Positions 1 through 8,035 of a stretch of DNA of 38,235 nt are shown in pieces. This DNA comes from Candidatus Levybacteria bacterium RIFCSPHIGHO2_01_FULL_36_15 (GTDB lineage Bacteria > Patescibacteriota > Microgenomatia > Levybacterales > GWA1-39-11): contig MFNJ01000014.1 of assembly GCA_001782015.1 (NCBI GenBank), forward strand, positions 1 to 38,235, in the 5' to 3' direction. A program made the position numbers and the translations under genes. Numbering within the stretch: the stretch's first letter is position 1; every line of letters begins with the position of its first letter. Under the pieces are notes generated by a model that was given only the letters and a program-made list of their open reading frames with translations, did no database searches and had not been told where the DNA came from.

Positions 1-5
1 AAATT

Positions 6-17
6 ATCACCTCCTTT
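6..17 (-). promoter_or_regulatory. Perfect Shine-Dalgarno for a gene off the left edge
   Basis: Read on the minus strand this is AAAGGAGGTGAT, a full complement of the usual 16S rRNA 3' end. It overlaps the TGA stop of the helicase-methyltransferase gene at 17-19. A further gene of the same operon should therefore start just outside the window. Most other starts here lack such a site, so it stands out. Confidence 0.7.
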
Positions 18-3000
18 CATTTAATTATTACTACTCCTTTTCCTTTTCCAAGGCTCTTAAATAAAACATAATTTTTCCCCAGCAATATTCGAACATACCC
101 GCTATGAACAATATCTTCTTTTGGAATGTTCTTAATTTTACCATAGATGCTCTTTAAACGTTCCCCACCTGCCGTAACTTTTTCTTCTTCAAGCATCAGG
201 GAGTAATCATCCTCGTTAAAATTGATTTGATATTTCTGACCGTTCATCTCAAACTCTTTTACGATTTTTCTGGAGTTTTTTAGTGCTTTACTTGTTTTTT
301 TCCATTTAAGACCATCGATGTTATCTTTACTCATATTCTCAGCAAGAGTTTCAAAACCTTCTTCAATGTCTCTTTGTTTTTGAAGAGTAATAATTCGCGA
401 TTTATATTGGTTACCCACTTCAACTTCTCCGCTGTATTCATCCAATACTTCAAATCCAAGCACTCTTGCAACCTCTTTAAATTTCTCAACGTCTCTCAAA
501 TCAAGACTATACATAAGATTTATTACTGTTTTTCCTCCGGTTTTTAAAACCCTGTTCATTTCTGTTAAAACTTTAACTCTTTCGTATTCTCCTTTACTTG
601 GAATAAATTTCGTATAATGTAAAGCAAGAGAAAGATTTGCGTAATCAAATGATTTATCCTGAACAGGTAAAGCATTAAAACTTCCTACTATCCGCTTGCC
701 GCCTTCTCCTTGGAAATGATGAGAATTTATATCGAGGCTTACAATTTGTTCTTGATATTCATCTGCAATATGTCTTTTTAACATTTCAGGTCCGGATGCA
801 ATATCCAATATTCTAATATCTTGAAGATTCTGTCCGTGTTCTTTTACTAATCTGTCAATTACAGTTCCGGAAATTCTGCATACGTTTGCTTGATAGCTTC
901 TGCTACTTAATTCCGTGTAACAATCCGCGTAATCCTTGCCGTATTGATTAAGGAATTTTAAGAAATCTTCCTCGCCTATTTCTTTTACGTACGAGAAGAT
1001 TTTCATCATTCTATCCCACGAAGAAAAGTAATACTGAGCAAGTTCAGGATTAACCTCCAGATTTGGATCCTCCTGCTGCTCATTTCTTTCAAGCAGTTCC
1101 TGTTCAATTTGGGATATGGGTATACCACGAAGCAGTTTTTCTATAGCTTTATACTTTATTTCTATATATTCATGGATTCCTTCCTCTATTGTGCCACGAG
1201 TTATAAATGTTGTGCTTGTTAGTGGATGCGCAAGCCCTTCTCTGTGTCCTCTTCCAAGCTGTTGTTTTTTATTATATTTTGTCCATGGTTCATTGTAAAA
1301 ATCTAAAGCATCCGCGCCGGAAAAATTCACGCCAACGTCTGCCGTCTGACCGCTTATCAAAACAAGCATTTTCCCGTTGGAAGTTTTGTTAAGTAATTTT
1401 TGAATTCTTTCTCTTTCTTCATCTTCTACATCACCCTCAATGACATAAACTTGCACATCATCCGGCAATTTTAATTTAGGCAGTATGGATTTGTCTCCTC
1501 TGATCACATTTTCAATATATCCGTTAACAAACATTACCACCTTATCTTTTGTTTGGAATGTTACCTGTAAATGTGTCCTTACTGCATTAATCTTGGAACT
1601 TTCTATACTGGGAGTCACATCAAGAAGTTCCGGATTTAGCAAAAATTGTCTTAATATCCTTATTTTATCTTTTGCTTCAATTTCATCTTCCTCCATTAAA
1701 ATTTCATACACTTCTTTTTCCTTTGCGGATAGGTCTACATACTGGATATTTTCTGAAAGTTTGGGAATATCAATGCTTTCCGCAAGGTCTTTCATTTGCA
1801 TGCGGGGGATAAGTAATTTTCTTATGTCAACTAAATCGCCTTTTATAATATTTCTAACAAGATCTTTATTGTCCATATTCTTAAATCTCTCCGGATAAAG
1901 CAATTTTAATATCATAGCCACATCCGAAACTTTATTTGGCACGGGTGTTCCGGACAGCAATGCAAGATATGAATCCTCTTTTTCAATTTTTGAAGTAAGC
2001 CTTAAAAGGTTTGACGCCCTTACACCTTCTCTTAAGTTTTTAAGCTTATGTGCTTCATCAACTATAAGCATTCCAAAACCTAAATTCTCAAGTTCAGAAG
2101 TATAATTATCATTCATTTTTTCCTGTGAGACTATAACATAATCATAAGAAGAAGTATCATTATCTTTTAAAGATCGGGGATCTTCAACCACCAGAACTTT
2201 TGGAGCAACACCTTTTTTGAAATATCCAATTTGTTTATCATTTTCAACTTTATCCGATAGATATTCAAGCCAGGTTGAAATAACATTACTTGGTGTGACA
2301 ATCAAAGCTTGTTTTACGCCTAAAGATTCTTTTGCAAGAATTGCCGACGCGCTTTTCCCAAGTCCCATACCATCACCTATTAACATTCTTTTTTTATCAG
2401 CAATTTCTTTAATATTAATTAACTGATTTACGTCTGGAAAATCTCTTCCTTCTTTGAGAAAACCAACTATTTGAACAGGTTTTGTAAAACTTAATAGTGA
2501 ATCGTAATATTTTTCTATTTCCGTAACAATATTATTGAGTTCTTTATTATCAAATCTGTTAAACTCACGCCTAATCCAATCAGTATATTCATCAAAAATT
2601 TGGTGATTGTTGCTAACATCTCCGGATTTTTTCTTTAGTTTATAAAATGCCAGGGCACCTTCCTTTATAACTTCCATAAGACCGTCTTTAAGGGTTGGCT
2701 CTGATAAATACTCAATCCCTCCCTCTATATCATCAGGTTTAAATTCACCTCTGGTTATTAAATAGTCACCCAAATAATCTGCCAGAATACTGCTGACTTG
2801 CTCAACTGGTATACCTTTGAATTCCGGCCTGCTTCTGTATAAAATATCAACAATGTTTGATGAACCAAAAAGACCAACAAGTTTCCTGAATGCTTGAGCA
2901 TCAAGAGTTTTATTTTGCGCAACGCTTTCTGCAAAATTCCTTAATTTATCTTCTGCTTTCTTTTTTTGTTTATTCACGTCTTTTCTATCAAGCGCGTCCT

Positions 3001-3415
3001 GAACATGTAATTTAAGATTATCCCTTAATTCAATAATCCTGGGGTCTAATTCTTTTTGATCTGTCCTGCCATGGAAAAAATCTCTTGCTAAAAACCTGAG
3101 ATTTTGATATCTTCCATCCTGTATTAATGCGATTGCTAAAACATATTTTTTGGCAAAAGTGTCATAATCACAGTCTTTACCGGATGATAATTCTGTATAA
3201 TAATCTTCAAATTTTCTCTTTAGCGGATACTCCGGTTGGGAAGGATCTAGAGTTACAATCTTTTCAATCATTTCAGGCCTTACTTTTATTCCGGTTTCAA
3301 TTATTGGAGGTTTAGGATTTGCCTCACCTGTTGTTTCAACAGGACTGTTACCACCCATATCTTTTGGGGCTGATTCAAAAACCGAACCTCTTAGTCTTAG
3401 ATCAAATTCTTTCAT
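17..3415 (-). CDS. SNF2-family helicase fused to a class I SAM methyltransferase
   Basis: This 1132-aa protein has three parts. Residues 1-20 are the MKEFD...SVF tag shared with the next two genes. A helical region of unknown role runs to about 300. A SNF2-type superfamily 2 ATPase spans about 310-770: motif I GDGMGLGKS at 347-355, DEAH at 453-456, motif III LLSGTP at 486-491 and an arginine-finger-like motif VI QLGRGHREG at 719-727. A class I methyltransferase follows at about 840-1010, with motif I ILDIASGP at 869-876, an acidic ribose-binding residue D895 and FDYANLSLALHY at 923-934. The last 120 residues are unassigned. No nuclease domain is visible. SNF2 proteins translocate on or remodel DNA; the methylated substrate cannot be told. 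The ATG lies 2 bp after the preceding stop, so translation is probably coupled. A role in DNA modification, defence or chromatin control is inference. Confidence 0.85.
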   Translation of the reverse strand: MKEFDLRLRGSVFESAPKDMGGNSPVETTGEANPKPPIIETGIKVRPEMIEKIVTLDPSQPEYPLKRKFEDYYTELSSGKDCDYDTFAKKYVLAIALIQDGRYQNLRFLARDFFHGRTDQKELDPRIIELRDNLKLHVQDALDRKDVNKQKKKAEDKLRNFAESVAQNKTLDAQAFRKLVGLFGSSNIVDILYRSRPEFKGIPVEQVSSILADYLGDYLITRGEFKPDDIEGGIEYLSEPTLKDGLMEVIKEGALAFYKLKKKSGDVSNNHQIFDEYTDWIRREFNRFDNKELNNIVTEIEKYYDSLLSFTKPVQIVGFLKEGRDFPDVNQLINIKEIADKKRMLIGDGMGLGKSASAILAKESLGVKQALIVTPSNVISTWLEYLSDKVENDKQIGYFKKGVAPKVLVVEDPRSLKDNDTSSYDYVIVSQEKMNDNYTSELENLGFGMLIVDEAHKLKNLREGVRASNLLRLTSKIEKEDSYLALLSGTPVPNKVSDVAMILKLLYPERFKNMDNKDLVRNIIKGDLVDIRKLLIPRMQMKDLAESIDIPKLSENIQYVDLSAKEKEVYEILMEEDEIEAKDKIRILRQFLLNPELLDVTPSIESSKINAVRTHLQVTFQTKDKVVMFVNGYIENVIRGDKSILPKLKLPDDVQVYVIEGDVEDEERERIQKLLNKTSNGKMLVLISGQTADVGVNFSGADALDFYNEPWTKYNKKQQLGRGHREGLAHPLTSTTFITRGTIEEGIHEYIEIKYKAIEKLLRGIPISQIEQELLERNEQQEDPNLEVNPELAQYYFSSWDRMMKIFSYVKEIGEEDFLKFLNQYGKDYADCYTELSSRSYQANVCRISGTVIDRLVKEHGQNLQDIRILDIASGPEMLKRHIADEYQEQIVSLDINSHHFQGEGGKRIVGSFNALPVQDKSFDYANLSLALHYTKFIPSKGEYERVKVLTEMNRVLKTGGKTVINLMYSLDLRDVEKFKEVARVLGFEVLDEYSGEVEVGNQYKSRIITLQKQRDIEEGFETLAENMSKDNIDGLKWKKTSKALKNSRKIVKEFEMNGQKYQINFNEDDYSLMLEEEKVTAGGERLKSIYGKIKNIPKEDIVHSGYVRILLGKNYVLFKSLGKGKGVVIIK

Positions 3416-3417
3416 AC

Positions 3418-4902
3418 TTATTCCTCAAACAACTTATCAAATTCCTCTTTTGCTTCCTGGGGAGAAATGGGTTCACTTCGGAATTCCTCTCTATGATTTC
3501 GGTTCCTCCCAATTACTCTTTCTATTTCTTCTATAAGCTTGGGGGATAGATGTTCAAACAATCGACCGTTAATTAAATACCAACGAAATAATTCTGGATT
3601 AGATAACCGTAATTTATTGCTTATATTACGTAGTACATATTCTCCTATCCCTAAGTCTAAAGCTAATGATCTTATTGTTCTCCAACCCTGAGGTGATGTT
3701 TCAGACAGTAAAACTTCCTGTTTAATGATATCCACTAATTCAGGAGAGTAGTATTCATGCTTGCCTCTACCCGCAGTTAGAAAAGAACGTAACCATTCCG
3801 GATGTGCTTTGCTGTATTTTAACGCTATTTTCCTAATAGTTTTAATTGCTTTACCTAATTCTTTTGCTAGTCCACCAGTTGTACGCCAACCAAAAACTAC
3901 TTTTTGTGGCAAGAGATCCCGGGCAACTGCTTCAGCTAATTCAGGAGAGTAGTATTCATGTGTACCACGAGCAGAAACAAATTCATGAAACCATTCAGGA
4001 TGATTAATTCTGTATTTTTCTGCTGTATTTTTTGTCGACTGAGGGGAAACTTCCAAATTTTGAGCTAACTTAGTATACGCCATCCAGCCTTCTGGTACTG
4101 CTGTTCTTAAATTAAACACTTTTAAATTGAATTGCTTAATTTCTCTGATCTCAAACCTAATTCCCCATGGTACAAATGCATCATGTATAACGTTAAAATG
4201 TGAATTATTAAAAGATAAATTGTACCGAGTAACCGCCCCAAATAATTTTCTAAAATTTCCTGAAAAGGACAACTTCTCTAAGACAAATCTTTTTGCTTCC
4301 TTAACTTTTTCAGGGTCGGCTTTACTTGTATCTTCTATTAGATATAGTTCGCAAAATTCTGGGTATTCTTCGACAAAAATTTTTCTAACAATTTCTAAAA
4401 TTTCCTCTTTAGTTTTATTTTTCCAAAGATCTCGTACTTTATTGAAATCTCTAATCTTGAATTTAATACCCCAAGGCTCAAAAGATTTTTTTAATGCTGT
4501 ATTAAAGGATCCTTCAAAATATGGCGTCCAATCTCTTGAATATGCAAGATTACCGAAAACAGTTCCAAATTTGTTCTTACTTCTAAGATGTTCCAAGATA
4601 AATCGTCTTGCATCTTCTTCCTTTCCTTTTTTAATTGTTCCTACTTTTCCTTCTTCAAACATCTCGTAAAATATAGGAAATTTCTCAAGAAAAAGTGCTT
4701 GAATATTTCTAATTCCAAGCTCTTCGTTTTGTTCTGGAGAATTTTCTGAATGTTTCCACGTTGCTCTTCCTCGTTTATCCCGAACTACAGTTGGAATACC
4801 CTCTTGTTTTTTCGTATCAGGATTAGAACTAACAATACTACCAGAATCCTTTTCCGGGAGCATAAAAACTGAATCTTTAAGGCTTGGATCAAATTCTTTC
4901 AT
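3418..4902 (-). CDS. Tagged repeat protein with three winged-helix-like modules
   Basis: I recognise no named family in this 494-aa protein. Residues 1-76 align without gaps to the 578-aa neighbour (MKEFDPSL tag, DKRGR at 42-46, SPEQNE at 55-60). A helical domain follows in two copies (about 63-155 and 167-256), each with a [YF]PxF-like motif near its start and WGI[KR]F near its end. Three modules of about 65 residues start at 269, 337 and 404. Each has a GW opening, a helix-turn-helix-like L-A-x-x-L segment, a [HN]PE[WL]-type motif (301, 367, 435) and an E[YH][YL]SP[EK]L wing-like motif (316, 393, 450). The tail PISPQEAKEEFDKLFE matches the neighbour. DNA binding by the modules is inferred from pattern only. 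The ATG is 3 bp after the upstream stop. Confidence 0.8.
   Translation of the reverse strand: MKEFDPSLKDSVFMLPEKDSGSIVSSNPDTKKQEGIPTVVRDKRGRATWKHSENSPEQNEELGIRNIQALFLEKFPIFYEMFEEGKVGTIKKGKEEDARRFILEHLRSKNKFGTVFGNLAYSRDWTPYFEGSFNTALKKSFEPWGIKFKIRDFNKVRDLWKNKTKEEILEIVRKIFVEEYPEFCELYLIEDTSKADPEKVKEAKRFVLEKLSFSGNFRKLFGAVTRYNLSFNNSHFNVIHDAFVPWGIRFEIREIKQFNLKVFNLRTAVPEGWMAYTKLAQNLEVSPQSTKNTAEKYRINHPEWFHEFVSARGTHEYYSPELAEAVARDLLPQKVVFGWRTTGGLAKELGKAIKTIRKIALKYSKAHPEWLRSFLTAGRGKHEYYSPELVDIIKQEVLLSETSPQGWRTIRSLALDLGIGEYVLRNISNKLRLSNPELFRWYLINGRLFEHLSPKLIEEIERVIGRNRNHREEFRSEPISPQEAKEEFDKLFEE
3431..3471. repeat. 41-bp direct repeat, copy 1 (3' end of 494-aa gene)
   Basis: This stretch is identical base for base to 4922-4962. 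It encodes most of the shared C-terminal tail PISPQEAKEEFDKLFE. The upstream coding regions of the two genes are much more diverged, so identity here suggests recent gene conversion or strong selection. Confidence 0.9.
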
Positions 4903-4905
4903 AAT

Positions 4906-6642
4906 TTAAGGATTTTCAAATAACTTATCAAATTCCTCTTTTGCTTCCTGGGGAGAAATGGGATTTTCATGTTTTTCAATAGTATCTCTTTCATCAATTA
5001 TTCTTTTTATCTCTTTAACTAATTCTGGAGCATAATATTCTGTAGATTTAGTCGTTCTTAAGGGTAAAAAATATGCAAACCATTCAGGATTATGCTGTCT
5101 GAATTGTTCCACAATACCATAGATTGTTTTATATGCCCTATTGTATTCATCAACCAAGCTCTTTGCGTTTCTCCATCCATCAGGAACTTTGTGATAACCA
5201 CTCACAGGATTACTTATTTCTTGTTGGATAGCTAAACATAGCTGTGGTGAATAATACTCTCCTGTATGCCCAAATCTTGTATCACACCTTCTAAACCATT
5301 CTGGGTGCGCGATACGATACCTATCAGCAGTTTTCTGAACTGTAACATGCAAAACCCTACCCACATCTCTCACTAAAAGTTTAGCTACAGACTCGCTAGA
5401 CAACCATCCTTCAGGTATACTTTGCTGATTACTATTTCTTTCATTAATACTTGTTCTTATAATGTCACATAAGGCTGGATGGTAATATATACTAGGTTTT
5501 CCTGTACCAGCGGTTAAACACTCTTGAAAGTATTGAGGATGTATCTTTTTATAACTATCAGCTATTCGCTTTACAGTTTTCGGAGCTACTTTAAGTTCTC
5601 CGCCCAAACGTTGACCATTTAACCAATTTTCAGGAGCTTGCTGATAAACAGGCAAAAAACCAGCTCTGATCTCATCTTTTAACTTATCTATCAATTCTGG
5701 GGAATAATGTTCACGAAGTTGTGAGTTTCCCCGAGAGTAATATTTCCTAAACCAATCTGGGTGTTCTCTTTTATACTCTAAAGCTGCCGCATGTAGACGT
5801 TCAGGATTCACATTTAACATTCTTGCTAATGCCTTGTTAGTTTCCCAATTAACTGGCGTTCCTGTATCTTCTGGTAGATCTATTCTTTTTAGTTTAGCTT
5901 TTTGTAATTCCTCCACTATATAAACAACTAACTCAGGAGAGCAATATTCCCAGTGGCGACCTAAATTAACATATTTTCTAAACCATTCAGGATGTTCTCT
6001 TCTGGCCTGCTCAGCAATTTTTCCTACATGATTTAATTTGCTGTGCACTTTTTTCGCTATAGCATATCTTGTAAACCAACCTGTAGGAATATTATTAGAA
6101 TGTTGGTCTCTTGGAACCCTTGTCAGAGCTTCCTCTGATACAGCTTTTCCTAATCTAATATTGCTAGATGGAAATTGTTCAAATCCTTCCATATCAAAAC
6201 CAAAATCAATCCCATATAGCTCAAATGTTTTTTTTATTACAGTAATATATCTACCTTCAAAGTACGGTACGTAGCGCTTTACCAAAGGAAAGTTACCAAT
6301 ATTTTTTTGGAATTTTCTACTACTACCTAGTTTCTCAATAATAAAATTTTGAGCATCTCTTCTTTTATCTTTTATTATTTTCCCATCTTCATCTCTTGGA
6401 AAATCATTGAATTCCGGAAATTTCTCTAAAAAAAGTGCCTGGACATTTTTTATTCCAATCTGTTCATTTTGTTCTGGAGTATTTCCAGGAAGTTTCCACA
6501 TTACTCTTCCCCTCTTATCCTTAAGCACAATTGGAATATCTGGTGATTTTTCGGCTTCAGAAGCAAGATTTGGCGTGTCTCCAGAGTCCTTTGATGGTAG
6601 CATGAAAACCGAGCCTGCTAGCCTTGGGTCGAATTCTTTCAC
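4906..6642 (-). CDS. Tagged repeat protein with five winged-helix-like modules
   Basis: First gene of the minus-strand operon; 578 aa, GTG start. Residues 1-76 align to the 494-aa neighbour, followed by one copy of the helical domain (about 63-155). Five modules with a period of 72-78 residues open at IPTGW 185, TPVNW 262, APENW 336, IPEGW 409 and VPDGW 486. Each carries an HPEWF-like motif (217, 294, 368, 446, 518) and an EYYSPEL-like motif (232, 311, 385, 462, 535). The segment between the GW and HPEWF motifs varies in the place where a recognition helix would lie. The layout suggests a modular nucleic-acid reader, but no experiment or named family supports that. The start is fixed by the conserved MKEFD tag and by a promoter ending 11 bp upstream. 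Confidence 0.8.
   Translation of the reverse strand: MKEFDPRLAGSVFMLPSKDSGDTPNLASEAEKSPDIPIVLKDKRGRVMWKLPGNTPEQNEQIGIKNVQALFLEKFPEFNDFPRDEDGKIIKDKRRDAQNFIIEKLGSSRKFQKNIGNFPLVKRYVPYFEGRYITVIKKTFELYGIDFGFDMEGFEQFPSSNIRLGKAVSEEALTRVPRDQHSNNIPTGWFTRYAIAKKVHSKLNHVGKIAEQARREHPEWFRKYVNLGRHWEYCSPELVVYIVEELQKAKLKRIDLPEDTGTPVNWETNKALARMLNVNPERLHAAALEYKREHPDWFRKYYSRGNSQLREHYSPELIDKLKDEIRAGFLPVYQQAPENWLNGQRLGGELKVAPKTVKRIADSYKKIHPQYFQECLTAGTGKPSIYYHPALCDIIRTSINERNSNQQSIPEGWLSSESVAKLLVRDVGRVLHVTVQKTADRYRIAHPEWFRRCDTRFGHTGEYYSPQLCLAIQQEISNPVSGYHKVPDGWRNAKSLVDEYNRAYKTIYGIVEQFRQHNPEWFAYFLPLRTTKSTEYYAPELVKEIKRIIDERDTIEKHENPISPQEAKEEFDKLFENP
4922..4962. repeat. 41-bp direct repeat, copy 2 (3' end of 578-aa gene)
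   Basis: Exact partner of 3431-3471. It encodes the same tail peptide with the same codons. Outside it the two genes quickly diverge. Confidence 0.9.
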
Positions 6643-6653
6643 AATAGCTCAGA

Positions 6654-6682
6654 ATTATATCAAATTAAGCCTATAGTTTCAA
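6654..6682 (-). promoter_or_regulatory. Promoter of the MKEFD operon
   Basis: On the minus strand TTGAAA (6677-6682) and TATAAT (6654-6659) are separated by 17 bp. Initiation about 7 bp further on leaves a leader of only about 5 bases before the GTG at 6642. It lies back to back with the murE promoter. Confidence 0.8.
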
Positions 6683-6703
6683 GTTGGAGATGATTTTTTA
6701 TCT

Positions 6704-6732
6704 TTGAATTAGAGCTAGCTTTGATTTATAAT
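6704..6732 (+). promoter_or_regulatory. Promoter of the murE wall cluster
   Basis: TTGAAT (6704-6709) and TATAAT (6727-6732) are separated by 17 bp. The ATG of murE lies 14 bp past the -10 box, so the leader would be about 7 bases. The -35 boxes of this and the divergent operon promoter are only 21 bp apart. Confidence 0.8.
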
Positions 6733-6746
6733 CTAAATTAGCATTT

Positions 6747-8012
6747 ATGAGTAGAAAGCTTAAGAACTTTTACCATTTACTTGAAGCAATAGCTGCAAAT
6801 ATAATCTATGGTTTTCCGTCAAGAAATATATTTATTATTGGCGTAACGGGAACAGATGGAAAAACAACTACAACCAGCATTATTTATCATATTTTAAAAG
6901 AAAGCGGAAAAAAAGTAGCCATGATTTCAACAGTTGGAGCAGCCATTGGCAACAAAACCTACGACGTTGGATTTCACGTGACCACTCCTTCTTCTTTTGG
7001 ATTGCAAAAATATATTAAACAAGCAATGGATTTAGGAAATAAATACCTGGTTTTGGAAACAACTTCACATGCAATAGATCAGTACAGGATTTTTGGAATT
7101 AAATTTTCAATGGCTGTTTTGACCAATATAACCCACGAACATCTTGACTATCACAAAACTTATGAAAATTACGTTAAGACAAAATCTAAATTATTAGAAT
7201 CAGCAAAGATTGCTATTGTGAACAGAGATGATGAATCATACCAGCATTTTGATTCAAAATTCAAAATTCAAAATGCAAAATTACAACTCAAAAATCAAAA
7301 ATGGGTTACTTATGGCATGAAAGAGAATGCAGATATTAATCCGGATAATTTTCCTTTTAAAACTAATTTGATTGGGAAGTTTAATAAATATAACTGTCTG
7401 GCTGCGATTGCTGTTTGTAGGGAATTAGGCATTAACGATGATTCAATTCGGAAGGCGATTTTAAGTTTCAAAGCGCCTATCGGGAGGCAGGAAATTATTT
7501 ATAATAAAGATTATATAGTTATGATAGACTTTGCTCATACCCCAAATGCTTTTGAAGAAATATTGCCTGAAGCGCGCAAAATCGCAAAAAAAAGATTAAT
7601 TCATGTTTTTGGTTCTGCGGGCCTTCGCGATGCTACAAAAAGGCCGCTTATGGGTAAAGCATCGGCTGAATATTCGGACATCATTGTGCTGACTGCGGAG
7701 GATCCGAGGACGGAATCAGTTGAGGATATTAACAAACAAATATTGGAAGGAATTTCTAATTCGAAATTTCTAATTTCTAATGAATTTTCAAATCCAAATT
7801 TAAAAATTCAAAAAAATAAAAAGTACGTATTTAAAATCCCCGACAGGAAAAAAGCAATAGAATTTGCGATTTCAATTGCTCAAAAAGGAGATCTGGTAAT
7901 CTGTACGGGAAAAAGTCATGAGAAATCGATGAATTATGGTAAAGGGGAAGAATCTTGGGATGAATTCGGTGTATCAAGACAAGCTATAAAATCAAAGGCC
8001 AGCTTAAGTTAA
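6747..8012 (+). CDS. murE: MurE-type Mur ligase (UDP-MurNAc-tripeptide synthetase)
   Basis: Cytoplasmic ATP-dependent ligase expected to add the third amino acid to UDP-MurNAc-L-Ala-D-Glu. At 421 aa it is shorter than typical MurE (about 490): the N-terminal UDP-binding domain is nearly absent and the ATP loop GVTGTDGKTTT sits at 32-42. Other family marks are TTPSS near 79-83, ETTSHAIDQ near 104-112, NITHEHLDYH near 127-136 and a late GKSHE at 388-392. The substrate motif reads EDPR (318-321). The arginine resembles the DNPR of diaminopimelate-adding enzymes, which suggests but does not prove that specificity. Two AT-rich stretches at residues 169-186 and 338-359 look like inserted repeats. 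First gene of the wall cluster. Confidence 0.92.
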   Translation: MSRKLKNFYHLLEAIAANIIYGFPSRNIFIIGVTGTDGKTTTTSIIYHILKESGKKVAMISTVGAAIGNKTYDVGFHVTTPSSFGLQKYIKQAMDLGNKYLVLETTSHAIDQYRIFGIKFSMAVLTNITHEHLDYHKTYENYVKTKSKLLESAKIAIVNRDDESYQHFDSKFKIQNAKLQLKNQKWVTYGMKENADINPDNFPFKTNLIGKFNKYNCLAAIAVCRELGINDDSIRKAILSFKAPIGRQEIIYNKDYIVMIDFAHTPNAFEEILPEARKIAKKRLIHVFGSAGLRDATKRPLMGKASAEYSDIIVLTAEDPRTESVEDINKQILEGISNSKFLISNEFSNPNLKIQKNKKYVFKIPDRKKAIEFAISIAQKGDLVICTGKSHEKSMNYGKGEESWDEFGVSRQAIKSKASLS

Positions 8013-8017
8013 GCTGG
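7999..8017. repeat. 19-nt perfect palindrome over the murE stop codon
   Basis: CCAGCTTAA-G-TTAAGCTGG, containing the murE TAA stop (8010-8012). As RNA it can form a 7-bp stem with a 5-base loop just before pgeF. No T-run follows, so it is not a standard terminator; an mRNA processing or stability role is possible. Confidence 0.7.
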
Positions 8018-8035
8018 AGTCCAAACTACAATAAC

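Noticed and set aside
1485-1898. 137-codon plus-strand ORF opposite the helicase gene
   Set aside because: It mirrors the coding frame of the helicase and has Ser/Ile-rich low-complexity content.
17-6642. Reading the cassette as DISARM, BREX or a type I restriction system
   Set aside because: No nuclease, PglX, PglZ, DrmB-type or specificity subunit is visible; only the helicase and methyltransferase folds are shared.
3418-6642. Module repeats as a CRISPR-like or TALE array
   Set aside because: They are protein-level repeats of 65-78 residues with diverged DNA, and do not have the 34-residue TALE pattern.
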